Assembly (NCBI GenBank): GCA_007122815.1 | Contig: SKSV01000323.1 | Span: 1 to 5,528, forward strand | DNA length: 5,528 nucleotides | Reading direction: 5' to 3' | Source of the DNA: Trueperaceae bacterium | Lineage (GTDB): Bacteria; Deinococcota; Deinococci; Deinococcales; Trueperaceae | Shown here: positions 1-5,484 of the stretch, piece by piece | Position numbering within the stretch: position 1 is the first letter of the stretch | Layout of the letters: every line of letters begins with the position of its first letter | Notes under the pieces: generated by a model | Told to the model about the DNA's origin: nothing | The model's database searches: none | The model's input: only the letters and a program-made list of their open reading frames with translations | Program-made: the position numbers and the translations under genes

Positions 1-626
1 ACCACCAGCGCCTCGAGCTGGTGGAACTGCGCCTCGTGCGTGGTGTCCACGGCCTCGTTGCGGAAGACCTTGCCGGGCACGACCACCCTGAACGGCGGGG
101 CGTGCTCCCGCATGTAACGAACCTGCATGGGGCTGGTGTGGGTGCGCAGCAGCCGCCCATCGGTGGTCCAGAAGGTGTCCTGGGTGTCGCGCGCGGGGTG
201 CTCGGGGGGGAAGTTGAGGGCCTCGAAGTTGTGGTGGTCGTCCTCCAGCTCCGGGCCCACCACCACCTCGTAACCGAGCGCCTCGAAGACGTCCACGAGC
301 TTGTGCATCACCTGGGTCAGCAGGTGATGCGCCCCAGCCTCCGTGCGCACGCCGGGTAACGTCACGTCCACGCGCTCGCCCTCGAGTTGCTGGCGCACGC
401 CGTCCTCTTCGAGCGTGCGCTCGCGCTCCTCGATGGCGGTGACGATCGCCTGTTTGAGGGCGTTGACCTCCGCACCGGCGCTGCGGCGCTCCTCGGGGGG
501 TAGCGCGCCTAACCCTTTGAGGCGCTCCGTGACCCGACCCTTACGGCCCAGCCAGTTGACTCTCGCCTGCTGCAGGGTGCGCAGGTCGGTGGCGGCTCTG
601 ATCTCCTCTAGCGCCTCTTCGAGCAT
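1..626 (-). CDS. pheS: Phenylalanyl-tRNA synthetase alpha subunit, N-terminal part (runs off the window)
   Basis: This gene encodes the catalytic alpha chain of the cytoplasmic (alphabeta)2 phenylalanyl-tRNA synthetase, which charges tRNA-Phe with phenylalanine using ATP. About 208 codons are visible; family members are usually about 340 residues, so the C-terminal part lies beyond position 1, where pheT would be expected next. The first ~85 residues are charged and helical, as in the tRNA-binding coiled-coil arm of PheS. The class II catalytic domain follows, with EALGYEVVVGPELE, NFEALNFPPEHPARDTQDTF, THTSPMQVRYMREH (T162-H175), motif 2 FRNE with Arg189, and FHQLEALV (201-208). The family usually has FHQ-x-EG here, so Ala206 is a small departure. 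The ATG at 626 was chosen because AAGGAGG lies 7 nt upstream and the protein begins where PheS proteins normally do. The gene has its own promoter and leader (see 627-808). The family call is certain from these motifs. Confidence 0.97.
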   Translation of the reverse strand, partial: MLEEALEEIRAATDLRTLQQARVNWLGRKGRVTERLKGLGALPPEERRSAGAEVNALKQAIVTAIEERERTLEEDGVRQQLEGERVDVTLPGVRTEAGAHHLLTQVMHKLVDVFEALGYEVVVGPELEDDHHNFEALNFPPEHPARDTQDTFWTTDGRLLRTHTSPMQVRYMREHAPPFRVVVPGKVFRNEAVDTTHEAQFHQLEALV

Positions 627-633
627 CTGGGTG

Positions 634-640
634 CCTCCTT
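634..640 (-). promoter_or_regulatory. pheS ribosome binding site inside a small hairpin
   Basis: On the minus strand AAGGAGG lies 7 nt before the pheS ATG, a near-ideal Shine-Dalgarno. It overlaps a perfect 5-bp inverted repeat, GTGCC-GAAGGA-GGCAC (631-646), so part of the site lies in the 6-nt loop and part in the stem. The downstream arm can also pair with GGTGC further upstream (minus-strand 658-654 with 634-630), which competes with both neighbouring hairpins. The site is seen directly; any regulatory effect is inference. Confidence 0.85.
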
Positions 641-653
641 CGGCACACGACAA

Positions 654-683
654 GCACCGCCTCCGGCGGCAGCGGGGCGGTGC
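654..683 (-). other. pheS leader hairpin 2 (8-bp perfect stem, GC-rich)
   Basis: The minus strand reads GCACCGCC, 14 nt, then GGCGGTGC, a perfect 8-bp GC-rich stem followed by TTGTCGTGTG. It sits about 30 nt before the pheS start codon. The trailing sequence has several U residues but no true U-run, so it could be a weak intrinsic terminator/attenuator or simply a leader structure. There is no T-box antiterminator consensus (AGGGTGGNACCGCG type) around it, so a tRNA-sensing T-box is not supported. Confidence 0.4.
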
Positions 684-709
684 GCAGGGTAGTGGGTGGG
701 CGCGCTCGT

Positions 710-744
710 GTTGCTCGCCTGGCCTCAAGCCCTCCGCGAGCAAC
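710..744 (-). other. pheS leader hairpin 1 (9-bp perfect stem)
   Basis: On the minus strand GTTGCTCGC and GCGAGCAAC form perfect 9-bp arms around a 17-nt loop, inside which GGC-TTGAG-GCC can form a smaller stem. It begins about 29 nt into the predicted pheS transcript and overlaps the last codons and the stop codon of a possible 15-codon leader ORF. No U-run follows, so it does not look like a classical terminator. The inverted repeat is seen directly; its role in pausing or attenuation is inference. Confidence 0.5.
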
Positions 745-772
745 GAAATCGTGCGTGCAGCGCAGCACTCAT
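725..772 (-). CDS. Possible leaderless 15-codon leader ORF ahead of pheS
   Basis: An ATG lies exactly 7 nt after the predicted -10 box, at the position where transcription should begin. From there a 15-residue peptide, MSAALHARFRCSRRA, runs to a TGA at 727-725. Leaderless mRNAs with an ATG at the 5' end are common in Deinococcus (established knowledge), which makes this position suggestive. The peptide has one Phe codon (TTT, otherwise rare in this GC-rich DNA), placed directly before the CGT that starts hairpin 1. One Phe codon is far fewer than in the enterobacterial PheM leader peptide, so a classical attenuator is not demonstrated. Chance is a real alternative for such a short ORF. Confidence 0.22.
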   Translation of the reverse strand: MSAALHARFRCSRRA

Positions 773-779
773 GCGCTCG

Positions 780-808
780 AGCATAGCCGCGTCCCGCCGG
801 GGTGTCAA
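780..808 (-). promoter_or_regulatory. pheS promoter (sigma-70 type, -35 TTGACA, 17-bp spacer, -10 TATGCT)
   Basis: On the minus strand a perfect -35 box TTGACA (808-803) is followed by a 17-bp spacer and TATGCT (785-780), a 4/6 match to TATAAT that keeps the most conserved T, A and final T. Transcription should start near 772-774, giving a leader of about 145 nt before the pheS ATG. The promoter begins only 8 bp past the stop codon of the preceding gene. No clear terminator separates them, so read-through from upstream could add to pheS expression. Confidence 0.75.
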
Positions 809-816
809 CGCGAGCC

Positions 817-1275
817 TCAGGTGTTCAGGGCCTCGTCGCCGACGAACACGTCGACGTACCAGGCGCCGGCGTGCGGGATCGTGTCGGACAGCCACCCCGC
901 GGGCAACGAAGATGCCTGCCACGCGCGCGCTTGGGCCTCGTCCTGGAAGGGGCCGACCATGCCCGGCCTGCCCGCCCAGGCGCCGGGTGCTACCGGCACG
1001 CCGAGCTCGCGACGGCGCCCGCGCACGTCGCTGACCTCACGCAGGTAGGTACCGCGAGCCTTCTGGTCGACCTCGTCAAGGAGCGCCTCCAGGCCCCGCT
1101 CGAAGGTCGCGGCCTGCGCGGGCGTCAGGCCAGGGCGCACGTAGAGGGGCACCAACCCCGCCTCGTCGACCTCGTCGCGCATCACCTCGGCCTCCGGCGC
1201 CGCCACCCAGACGAGCTGCCCTACCGTCTCGACGAGGTCCGCCTCGACCCGCAACAGGGGGGCAGGCAAGGTCAC
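817..1275 (-). CDS. Uncharacterised 152-aa protein translationally coupled to the aminotransferase
   Basis: I do not recognise this protein. Its GTG start overlaps the aminotransferase stop in a GTGA junction, and GGAG lies 7 nt upstream; this is typical of translational coupling and fixes the start better than any upstream codon in the same frame. The 152-residue product has no signal peptide or membrane segment and is predicted cytoplasmic and mildly acidic. It starts MTLPAPLLRVEADLVETVGQ, has a helical middle (about 50-85, TPAQAATFERGLEALLDEVD) and ends in a segment (about 104-146) with MVGPFQDEAQARAW and WYVDVF. That segment loosely resembles a SPOR-like fold (GPF followed by an Ala-rich helix and a final strand), but this is weak inference. 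Its coupling suggests co-expression with the aminotransferase; no function should be assigned from that alone. Confidence 0.8.
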   Translation of the reverse strand: MTLPAPLLRVEADLVETVGQLVWVAAPEAEVMRDEVDEAGLVPLYVRPGLTPAQAATFERGLEALLDEVDQKARGTYLREVSDVRGRRRELGVPVAPGAWAGRPGMVGPFQDEAQARAWQASSLPAGWLSDTIPHAGAWYVDVFVGDEALNT

Positions 1276-2492
1276 GCCGGAACTCCGATGCGCGCGGGCA
1301 GGGCGCGCGGGACGGCGACGTCCACCAACTCGAGCTCCTTGCACACCCCATCGAAGGCGTCGACCATCTCCGGGCGCGCCAGGCGCTGCGCGAGCACCCG
1401 CACGAAGCGCCGGTAATGCTCCACCCGCGCGGCTTCGCCCATGAGCCCCAGACGCCAAACCAGACCGGCGGTGGGCCCGAGCCCTCCGGCGAGGCTGATG
1501 CGGTCTTCGCTGCGCAGCTGAGCCCTCAGAGACGCGTCGTCCACCCCCGGTGGCAGGAGCACGCTCAGCACCGTGGGTAGCCGGTGGCCGTCCGCCACCG
1601 CCGCCCTGAAGCCACCTTGCTCGAGCGCCGTGAGAACGGCACGCGCCAGGCGCTCGACGCGCGCGGCGCGCACCTCCATGCCCTCGTGCAGCGCTGCGCG
1701 GATGGCCTCACCCGTCGCCCAATGCAAGTGGATCGGGACGGTGTGGTGGTACTGGCGCCCGAGCTCGCCCGGCAACCAGTAACGCTCCATGGCACCGATG
1801 TCGGCGTACCAACTCAGCACGGCCGTGCGTCGCGCCGCCACCGCCGCGAGCGCGCGCCGCGAGTACGCGACCGGCGCCAGCCCGGGCGGAGCGGAGAGGC
1901 ACTTCTGCGAGCCCGTGTAAGCGTAGTCGATGCCCAGACCGGCCATCTCGAAGCGGCCCATGCCGACGGTCGTGACCGCGTCGACCGAGGTCAGGGCCTC
2001 GACCTCCTTCGCCACCGCGGCGATCTCTGCCAGCGGGTTGAGCACCCCGGTGCTGGTCTCACCGTGCACGAACGCGATGACCTTCGGCCGGCTGGCGTGC
2101 GCCGCAAGGCGCAGGGCCTCCGGGTCGAGGGGCTCGCCGGGCGGCGTGCGGACGACTTCGACGTCAGCACCGAGCCGGCGCGCCATCTCGGCCATGCGCT
2201 CGCCGAACACCCCGTTGCTGCCTATCAACACCCTCTCGCCCGGCTCGAGGAGGTTGGCCATGCCTGACTCCATGCCGAGCGAGCCGCTGCCGGCCAGTAA
2301 GCAGGTGAAGGCGTCGTCGGCAGCCCCGTAGAGGAGCCTGAGGTCGGCGACGATGGCGTCGTTGTAGGCGAACACGTCGGGGTCCATGTGACCCCTCATG
2401 GGCCAAGACAGGGCGGCGGACGCCCAGGGGTGGATCGGGGTCGGGCCGGGCGTGAGCAGTAGTACTTCGTCCATCCAGGGTCCTGCGTCCAT
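1272..2492 (-). CDS. Class V aminotransferase, alanine/serine-glyoxylate aminotransferase family
   Basis: This is a 406-residue fold-type I PLP enzyme, the usual length for the alanine-glyoxylate/serine-glyoxylate group, which moves an amino group from Ala or Ser to glyoxylate or pyruvate in the cytoplasm. Visible landmarks: LLLTPGPTPIHP near the N terminus, the cofactor phosphate-binding GSGSLGMES (68-76), Phe96 in SNGVFGERM where human AGT has the ring-stacking Trp, HGETSTG (143-149), Asp171 in SVDAVTTVG for the pyridine nitrogen, Lys197 in YTGSQKCLSAPPGL as the Schiff-base lysine, YHHTVPIH, and Arg347 in GGLGPTAGLVWRLGLMG for the substrate carboxylate. All key residues are present. The ATG at 2492 follows GAGGAG by 5 nt; the ATG at 2474 has a poorer site, and upstream starts add sequence unlike the family. 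The family is secure. The amino donor is not readable from sequence, and a PucG-type or isocitrate-cycle role remains possible. Confidence 0.93.
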   Translation of the reverse strand: MDAGPWMDEVLLLTPGPTPIHPWASAALSWPMRGHMDPDVFAYNDAIVADLRLLYGAADDAFTCLLAGSGSLGMESGMANLLEPGERVLIGSNGVFGERMAEMARRLGADVEVVRTPPGEPLDPEALRLAAHASRPKVIAFVHGETSTGVLNPLAEIAAVAKEVEALTSVDAVTTVGMGRFEMAGLGIDYAYTGSQKCLSAPPGLAPVAYSRRALAAVAARRTAVLSWYADIGAMERYWLPGELGRQYHHTVPIHLHWATGEAIRAALHEGMEVRAARVERLARAVLTALEQGGFRAAVADGHRLPTVLSVLLPPGVDDASLRAQLRSEDRISLAGGLGPTAGLVWRLGLMGEAARVEHYRRFVRVLAQRLARPEMVDAFDGVCKELELVDVAVPRALPARIGVPA

Positions 2493-2520
2493 GCCAGCTC
2501 CTCGGCCCGGCGCCCAGGGG

Positions 2521-2552
2521 CGCGTGGCGCTGCCTGCAGGCGCCAGAACGCG
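2521..2552 (-). other. Inverted repeats in the aminotransferase 5' leader
   Basis: TGGCGC and GCGCCA (2525-2530 and 2540-2545) form a perfect 6-bp stem with a 9-nt loop, and flanking CGCG/CGCG can extend it past a 3-nt bulge. A 10-bp palindrome, GCCTGCAGGC (2532-2541), overlaps it. The structure lies between the predicted promoter and the ribosome binding site of the aminotransferase. It may be a leader hairpin or a protein-binding site; in DNA this GC-rich, chance formation is possible. Confidence 0.3.
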
Positions 2553-2570
2553 CTCCGAGGCACGCCCGGG

Positions 2571-2599
2571 AGTGTACCCACGTGGGCGCGCGGCCGCAA
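2571..2599 (-). promoter_or_regulatory. Candidate promoter for the aminotransferase operon, with a CCCACGTGGG palindrome in its spacer
   Basis: On the minus strand TTGCGG (2599-2594) and TACACT (2576-2571) are separated by exactly 17 bp. The -10 matches TATAAT at 4 of 6 positions; the -35 keeps only TTG. The perfect 10-bp palindrome CCCACGTGGG (2577-2586) directly abuts the -10 and could be an operator. Predicted transcription starts near 2564, leaving a leader of about 70 nt. It is the best candidate in the divergent region but a modest match. Confidence 0.4.
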
Positions 2600-2632
2600 G
2601 GCCGGCGCCATCGCACCGAGCGCCCCTGCTGG

Positions 2633-2662
2633 TTGCGCCGCGGCACCAGCGCGTGCTGTAAT
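2633..2662 (+). promoter_or_regulatory. Candidate promoter for the S1 gene (extended -10)
   Basis: TGTAAT (2657-2662) matches the -10 consensus at 5 of 6 positions and is preceded by TGC, an extended -10 element. TTGCGC (2633-2638), 18 bp upstream, is a weak -35. Transcription would begin near 2669, giving a 5' leader of about 38 nt. A 6-bp inverted repeat, GCTGGT/ACCAGC (2628-2650), overlaps the -35 and spacer and might be an operator. Confidence 0.5.
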
Positions 2663-2668
2663 GGTACG

Positions 2669-2685
2669 TTGCGGTGTAGCCGCAA
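2669..2685 (+). other. S1 leader hairpin at the predicted mRNA 5' end
   Basis: TTGCGG and CCGCAA form a perfect 6-bp stem closed by a TGTAG loop; one bulged A lets outer CG pairs extend it. It lies at or within a base or two of the predicted transcription start and 3 nt before the Shine-Dalgarno. A 5'-terminal stem can protect mRNA from decay, and leader structures serve S1 autoregulation in E. coli (established knowledge). That either applies here is inference. Confidence 0.5.
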
Positions 2686-2688
2686 ACG

Positions 2689-2706
2689 AAGGAGGACCCC
2701 CCTTTC
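2689..2706 (+). promoter_or_regulatory. S1 ribosome binding site with a self-complementary C/T tract
   Basis: AAGGAGG (2689-2695) is a full Shine-Dalgarno, with a slightly long 11-nt spacing to the ATG at 2707. The spacer is ACCCCCCTTTC, which resembles the anti-Shine-Dalgarno end of 16S rRNA. AAGG can pair with CCTT and, past a bulged A, GG with CC, so the site can fold on itself. The site strongly supports the ATG at 2707 as the start. Confidence 0.8.
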
Positions 2707-5430
2707 ATGAACCAGAAAGATAACCAGGTCGTGGACACCCCTGCCCCGACCACCGATCCCGCCCCGGAGACCAACCACGATCAAACCCCCACTGCGGTAG
2801 CTGAGCAGGGTGAACAGAACGCAGAGGCATCGACGGAAGCCCCGGGGTCCGAATCACCGATCGGTCAGAAGTCCGAGGACGAGATGACGCTCGGCCAGCA
2901 GGCCGAAGACGAGGCCGTCGACCAGAAGGCCGACGACGATGCGCTGGTCGGTCAACAGGCCGAAGACGAGGCCGACGGCCAGCAAGCCGACCGCGACGCG
3001 CTGGTCGGTCAACAAGCCGAAGACGAGGCCGTCGACCAGAAGGCCGACCACGACGCGCTGGTCGGTCAACAAGCCGAAGACGAGGCCGACGACCAGAAGG
3101 CGGACCACGACGCGCTGGTCGGTCAACTGGCCGAAGACGAGGCCGACGGCCGCAAGGCCGACAACGATGCGCTGGTCGGTCAACAGGCCGACGGCCGCAA
3201 GGCCGACGACGAGATGACGATGGAAGACGTGATGGCGGCGTCCGACGAACAGTTGGCGCGCAAGCCGGTCCATCGTGGGATGATCGTGAACGGCGAGGTC
3301 ATCATGCTCACGCAGGACGGCATAGTCGTCGACGTGGGCGCGAAGATCGAAGGCCTCTTGCCTTACAACCAGATCTTCGAGCACGACAGCAAGCTCGAGG
3401 AAGCCCAGGAGTACTTCAAGCCGGGCGACCCGATAATGGTCTACGTGGTGCGTTCCGACGTGCCGAACAACACCATCGTCCTCTCCAAGCGCCGCGCCGA
3501 CGCGGAGCGCGCGTGGAACCTCCTGCAGGAGATCCACGAGAAGGAGAAGCCGGTAGAGGTCGAGATCATCGAGAAGGTGCGCGGCGGCCTCGTCGCGAAC
3601 CTCGGCGTACGCGCCTTCCTACCCGCCAGCCAAGTCGACGTGCGGCGTGTCAACGACCTCTCGCCCTACGTCGGGCAGCGCATGAAGGTCAAGATCATCG
3701 AGCTGAACCGGCGCCGCAACCGCGTGATCATCTCGCGCCGCGCCATCCTCGAGGTGGAGCTCGCCGGGCAGAAGGAAGAGACCCTCAAGAAGCTCGAGCC
3801 GGGCTTCAAGACCGAGGGTGAGGTCGTGGAGATCACCGATTTCGGGGTCTTCGTCAACCTCGGCGGGATCGACGGTCTCGTGCACCGCAGTGAGCTGACG
3901 CACGGGCGCTTCAACCACCCGCGAGACGTCCTCAAGGTAGGGGACAAGGTCAAGGTCGAGGTCCTCGACATGGACCTGGAGCGCGAGCGCATCAACCTCT
4001 CCATGAAGAAGCTGATGCCGAACCCGTGGGAGAACGTGCTCGCGAACTACCACATCGGCCAACGGATCGGCGGCAAGGTGACCAACCTCACGCCGTTCGG
4101 CGCGTTCGTGGAGATCGAGCCCGGCCTCGAGGGCCTCATCCACGTCTCCGAGATGAGCTGGACCAAGCGCGTCCGCCATCCCAAGGAGATCGTGGTGGAC
4201 GGTGACGAGGTCGAGGCGATGATCCTCAAGATCGACACCCAACAAGAGCGCATCTCCCTAGGGTTGAGGCAGACCCAGCCCGATCCCTGGAGCAGCCTGC
4301 CGGATCGTTACCCGCCGGGCACCGAGGTCACCGGGCCCATCACGGGCCTCACCGACTTCGGCGTGTTCATGGAGATCGAAGAGGGCATCGAGGGTCTCGT
4401 GCACATCTCGGAGCTCGCGCACGAGCACATCGAGGACGTCAACGAGCACTTCAAGCGCGGTGACGAGGTCACCGCCGTGATCCTCAACATCGACCCGGTG
4501 GAGCAGCGCGCCAGCCTCTCGCGCAAGCGCCTGCTGCCGTTCACCGCTGGTGCTGGCGGTTACGACGAGGTCGGCACGGGCGCCCCCAGCGCTCGCGGCG
4601 GTGCTCCCGGCGCGCGCCGCGGTGGTCGCCGCGGTGGTCGCCGCGGTGCGGGCATCGATTACGACTACAGCTACGCAGCTGAGAGCGCCGGCCAGAAGAC
4701 GACAACCAAGCTCGGCGACGTCTACGCCGACCTGTTCGCGCAGTTCGGCCTGACCGCCGACGCGCGCGAAGCAGACGAGGCCGCGAGCGAATCGAGCGCC
4801 GAGGCTGCGAGCGAGTCCAGCGGCGAGGCCGCGGCGGAGTCTGGCAGCGAGCGCGTCTCTGACGCCGCCACAGAGGTTTCGCCCGAGACCGCCGCTCCGG
4901 CAGGCGAAGCGGAACCCGGCGCCTTCGAAGCGGTGACCGGGACAGAAGAGCCCACCCCCGAGTCGGCCGCCCAACCCGCTCCGACGCCGGTAACCTCCGA
5001 GCCGCAGGGCGCCGAAGACGCCGAGCGCCACGAGGTACCGGAGCAACCAGAAGCGCAAGCCGCCGCCCCGCAGGCGCCCGATGCCGCAGCCGCGGCGGAG
5101 CCGCCCAGGGAGCAAGAGAACGCCATCGACGCGGCGGAAGCCGCGGCCATGCTGACCGCGGCGTTCCGCGACGGCAGGCGGCCCGCGAGGCCGGCCGAAG
5201 AGGCCGCGGAGCAGGCGGCTGCGGAGCCGGAGCAAGCGACCGAGGCCACCGCACCCGTCGAGCCGGACCCAGCCGTCGAGCCGGACCCAGCCGTCGCGGA
5301 CGAGGACGCCAGCGCGGACGAGGACGCGAGCGCGGACGAGGATGCCAGCGCGGACGAGGGCACCGACGAGACCACCGACGAGCGCGATGAGTCGGAGGAC
5401 GAGTACGCGGAGCGCGACAAGAGCTCCTAG
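2707..5430 (+). CDS. rpsA: 30S ribosomal protein S1 with expanded acidic N- and C-terminal arms (907 aa)
   Basis: S1 sits on the 30S subunit near the mRNA exit and helps capture and unfold mRNA for initiation. Five S1 (OB-fold) domains are visible: about 188-262 ([20 protein letters not shown]), 282-346 (the variant type with [21 protein letters not shown], as in E. coli domain 2), 366-434 ([20 protein letters not shown]), 450-521 ([21 protein letters not shown]) and 537-609 ([21 protein letters not shown]). The last three have the classic FG-x-F and G-L-V/I-H RNA-binding features. The core order marks this as true S1, not Tex, RNase E or PNPase. Residues 1-180 are an acidic arm with five 19-residue repeats. 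After domain 5 come a Gly/Arg patch (629-648), YDYSYA and [12 protein letters not shown] (651-682), then an Ala/Glu/Pro-rich acidic tail of about 225 residues. Bacterial S1 proteins are commonly about 350-630 residues, so this one is very long. The frame is open throughout, with consistent codon bias. It is monocistronic here, with its own promoter and terminator. Confidence 0.96.
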   Translation: MNQKDNQVVDTPAPTTDPAPETNHDQTPTAVAEQGEQNAEASTEAPGSESPIGQKSEDEMTLGQQAEDEAVDQKADDDALVGQQAEDEADGQQADRDALVGQQAEDEAVDQKADHDALVGQQAEDEADDQKADHDALVGQLAEDEADGRKADNDALVGQQADGRKADDEMTMEDVMAASDEQLARKPVHRGMIVNGEVIMLTQDGIVVDVGAKIEGLLPYNQIFEHDSKLEEAQEYFKPGDPIMVYVVRSDVPNNTIVLSKRRADAERAWNLLQEIHEKEKPVEVEIIEKVRGGLVANLGVRAFLPASQVDVRRVNDLSPYVGQRMKVKIIELNRRRNRVIISRRAILEVELAGQKEETLKKLEPGFKTEGEVVEITDFGVFVNLGGIDGLVHRSELTHGRFNHPRDVLKVGDKVKVEVLDMDLERERINLSMKKLMPNPWENVLANYHIGQRIGGKVTNLTPFGAFVEIEPGLEGLIHVSEMSWTKRVRHPKEIVVDGDEVEAMILKIDTQQERISLGLRQTQPDPWSSLPDRYPPGTEVTGPITGLTDFGVFMEIEEGIEGLVHISELAHEHIEDVNEHFKRGDEVTAVILNIDPVEQRASLSRKRLLPFTAGAGGYDEVGTGAPSARGGAPGARRGGRRGGRRGAGIDYDYSYAAESAGQKTTTKLGDVYADLFAQFGLTADAREADEAASESSAEAASESSGEAAAESGSERVSDAATEVSPETAAPAGEAEPGAFEAVTGTEEPTPESAAQPAPTPVTSEPQGAEDAERHEVPEQPEAQAAAPQAPDAAAAAEPPREQENAIDAAEAAAMLTAAFRDGRRPARPAEEAAEQAAAEPEQATEATAPVEPDPAVEPDPAVADEDASADEDASADEDASADEGTDETTDERDESEDEYAERDKSS
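2893..3177 (+). repeat. 57-bp in-frame tandem repeat, five full copies, in the S1 N-terminal arm
   Basis: Five consecutive units start at 2893, 2950, 3007, 3064 and 3121. Each encodes 19 residues of the form [19 protein letters not shown] (protein residues 63-157). Units three and four differ at only 2 of 57 bases, showing recent duplication or homogenisation. Degenerate half-units flank the tract ([10 protein letters not shown] before, [13 protein letters not shown] after). The unit is rich in Asp, Glu, Gln and Ala with one hydrophobic LV step per copy; 19 is not a heptad or hendecad multiple, so a regular coiled coil is unlikely and flexible or partly helical structure is more plausible. 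Copy number is likely to vary by slippage. Confidence 0.97.
4591..4650 (+). other. Arg/Gly-rich patch of S1 (RGG-like, residues 629-648)
   Basis: The segment immediately following the fifth S1 domain encodes [20 protein letters not shown], with a nearly repeated 12-bp unit (CGCGGTGGTCGC). RGG/GRR-type clusters bind RNA non-specifically in other proteins (established knowledge). It is the only strongly basic stretch in an otherwise acidic extension, and it separates the S1 domains from the tail. RNA binding by this patch is inference. Confidence 0.7.
4774..5427 (+). other. Acidic Ala/Glu/Pro low-complexity tail of S1
   Basis: Residues about 690-907 consist almost entirely of Ala, Glu, Pro, Ser, Asp and Thr, with short local repeats such as EAASESS (twice, near 691-705). 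One more ordered-looking segment, [21 protein letters not shown] (about 804-824), is predicted helical and may be a short binding motif. The tail ends in acidic Asp/Glu/Ser runs. It has no signal, membrane or S1-domain character, and disorder is the obvious expectation. Confidence 0.85.
5257..5361 (+). repeat. 18-bp in-frame tandem repeats near the S1 C terminus
   Basis: Two perfect 18-bp copies encode VEPDPA twice (5257-5274 and 5275-5292). A three-base step is followed by a second family encoding ADEDAS three times (5296-5349) and a partial fourth copy, ADEG. The second family differs only by third-position changes between copies. Both have lengths divisible by three, so copy number can change without breaking the frame. 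Confidence 0.95.
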
Positions 5431-5454
5431 GCGCGATCAGTTCGCAGATCGACG

Positions 5455-5484
5455 AGGGCCGACGCCGTTCGAGGCGTCGGCCCT
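5455..5484 (+). terminator. Rho-independent-like terminator after the S1 gene
   Basis: AGGGCCGACGCC and GGCGTCGGCCCT form a perfect 12-bp, very GC-rich stem around a GTTCGA loop, starting 25 bp past the TAG stop. The downstream sequence, ACTTCGCTTG, is only moderately T-rich. The stem strength and its place directly after the gene support termination; with no long U-run, efficiency is uncertain. It marks the end of a single-gene S1 transcript. Confidence 0.75.

Noticed and set aside
627..780. T-box riboswitch in the pheS leader
   Set aside because: No T-box consensus sequence and no standard specifier-loop architecture could be found in the leader.
802..1416. A 204-codon plus-strand frame
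   Set aside because: It lies antisense to the coupled small gene and the aminotransferase C terminus, with an Arg/His-rich shadow composition and no recognisable domain.
1584..2267. A 227-codon plus-strand frame
   Set aside because: It is antisense to the aminotransferase core, whose catalytic residues are all intact in the other strand; the composition is typical of a shadow frame.
2493..2774. N-terminal extension of the aminotransferase up to codon ATG 2774
   Set aside because: The extra 94 residues are Arg/Gly-rich, unlike the family. They would cross the S1 promoter and start, and the ATG at 2492 has a good ribosome binding site.
3229..3231. Internal start (ATG, Met175) giving an S1 lacking the repeat arm
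   Set aside because: GGAAG precedes it only weakly, while the ATG at 2707 has a full Shine-Dalgarno and a promoter. An internal product cannot be excluded but is not supported.
2854..3537. A 227-codon minus-strand frame with hydrophobic repeats ([18 protein letters not shown])
   Set aside because: The apparent membrane-like repeats are simply the complement of the 57-bp S1 repeat. There is no independent coding evidence.
4258..5235. A 325-codon open frame on the minus strand opposite the S1 gene
   Set aside because: Its product is Arg/Gly/Leu-rich low complexity, the mirror of the Ala/Glu-rich S1 tail and the S1 domains. Long antisense frames are expected in high-GC DNA, and no ribosome binding site or domain supports it.
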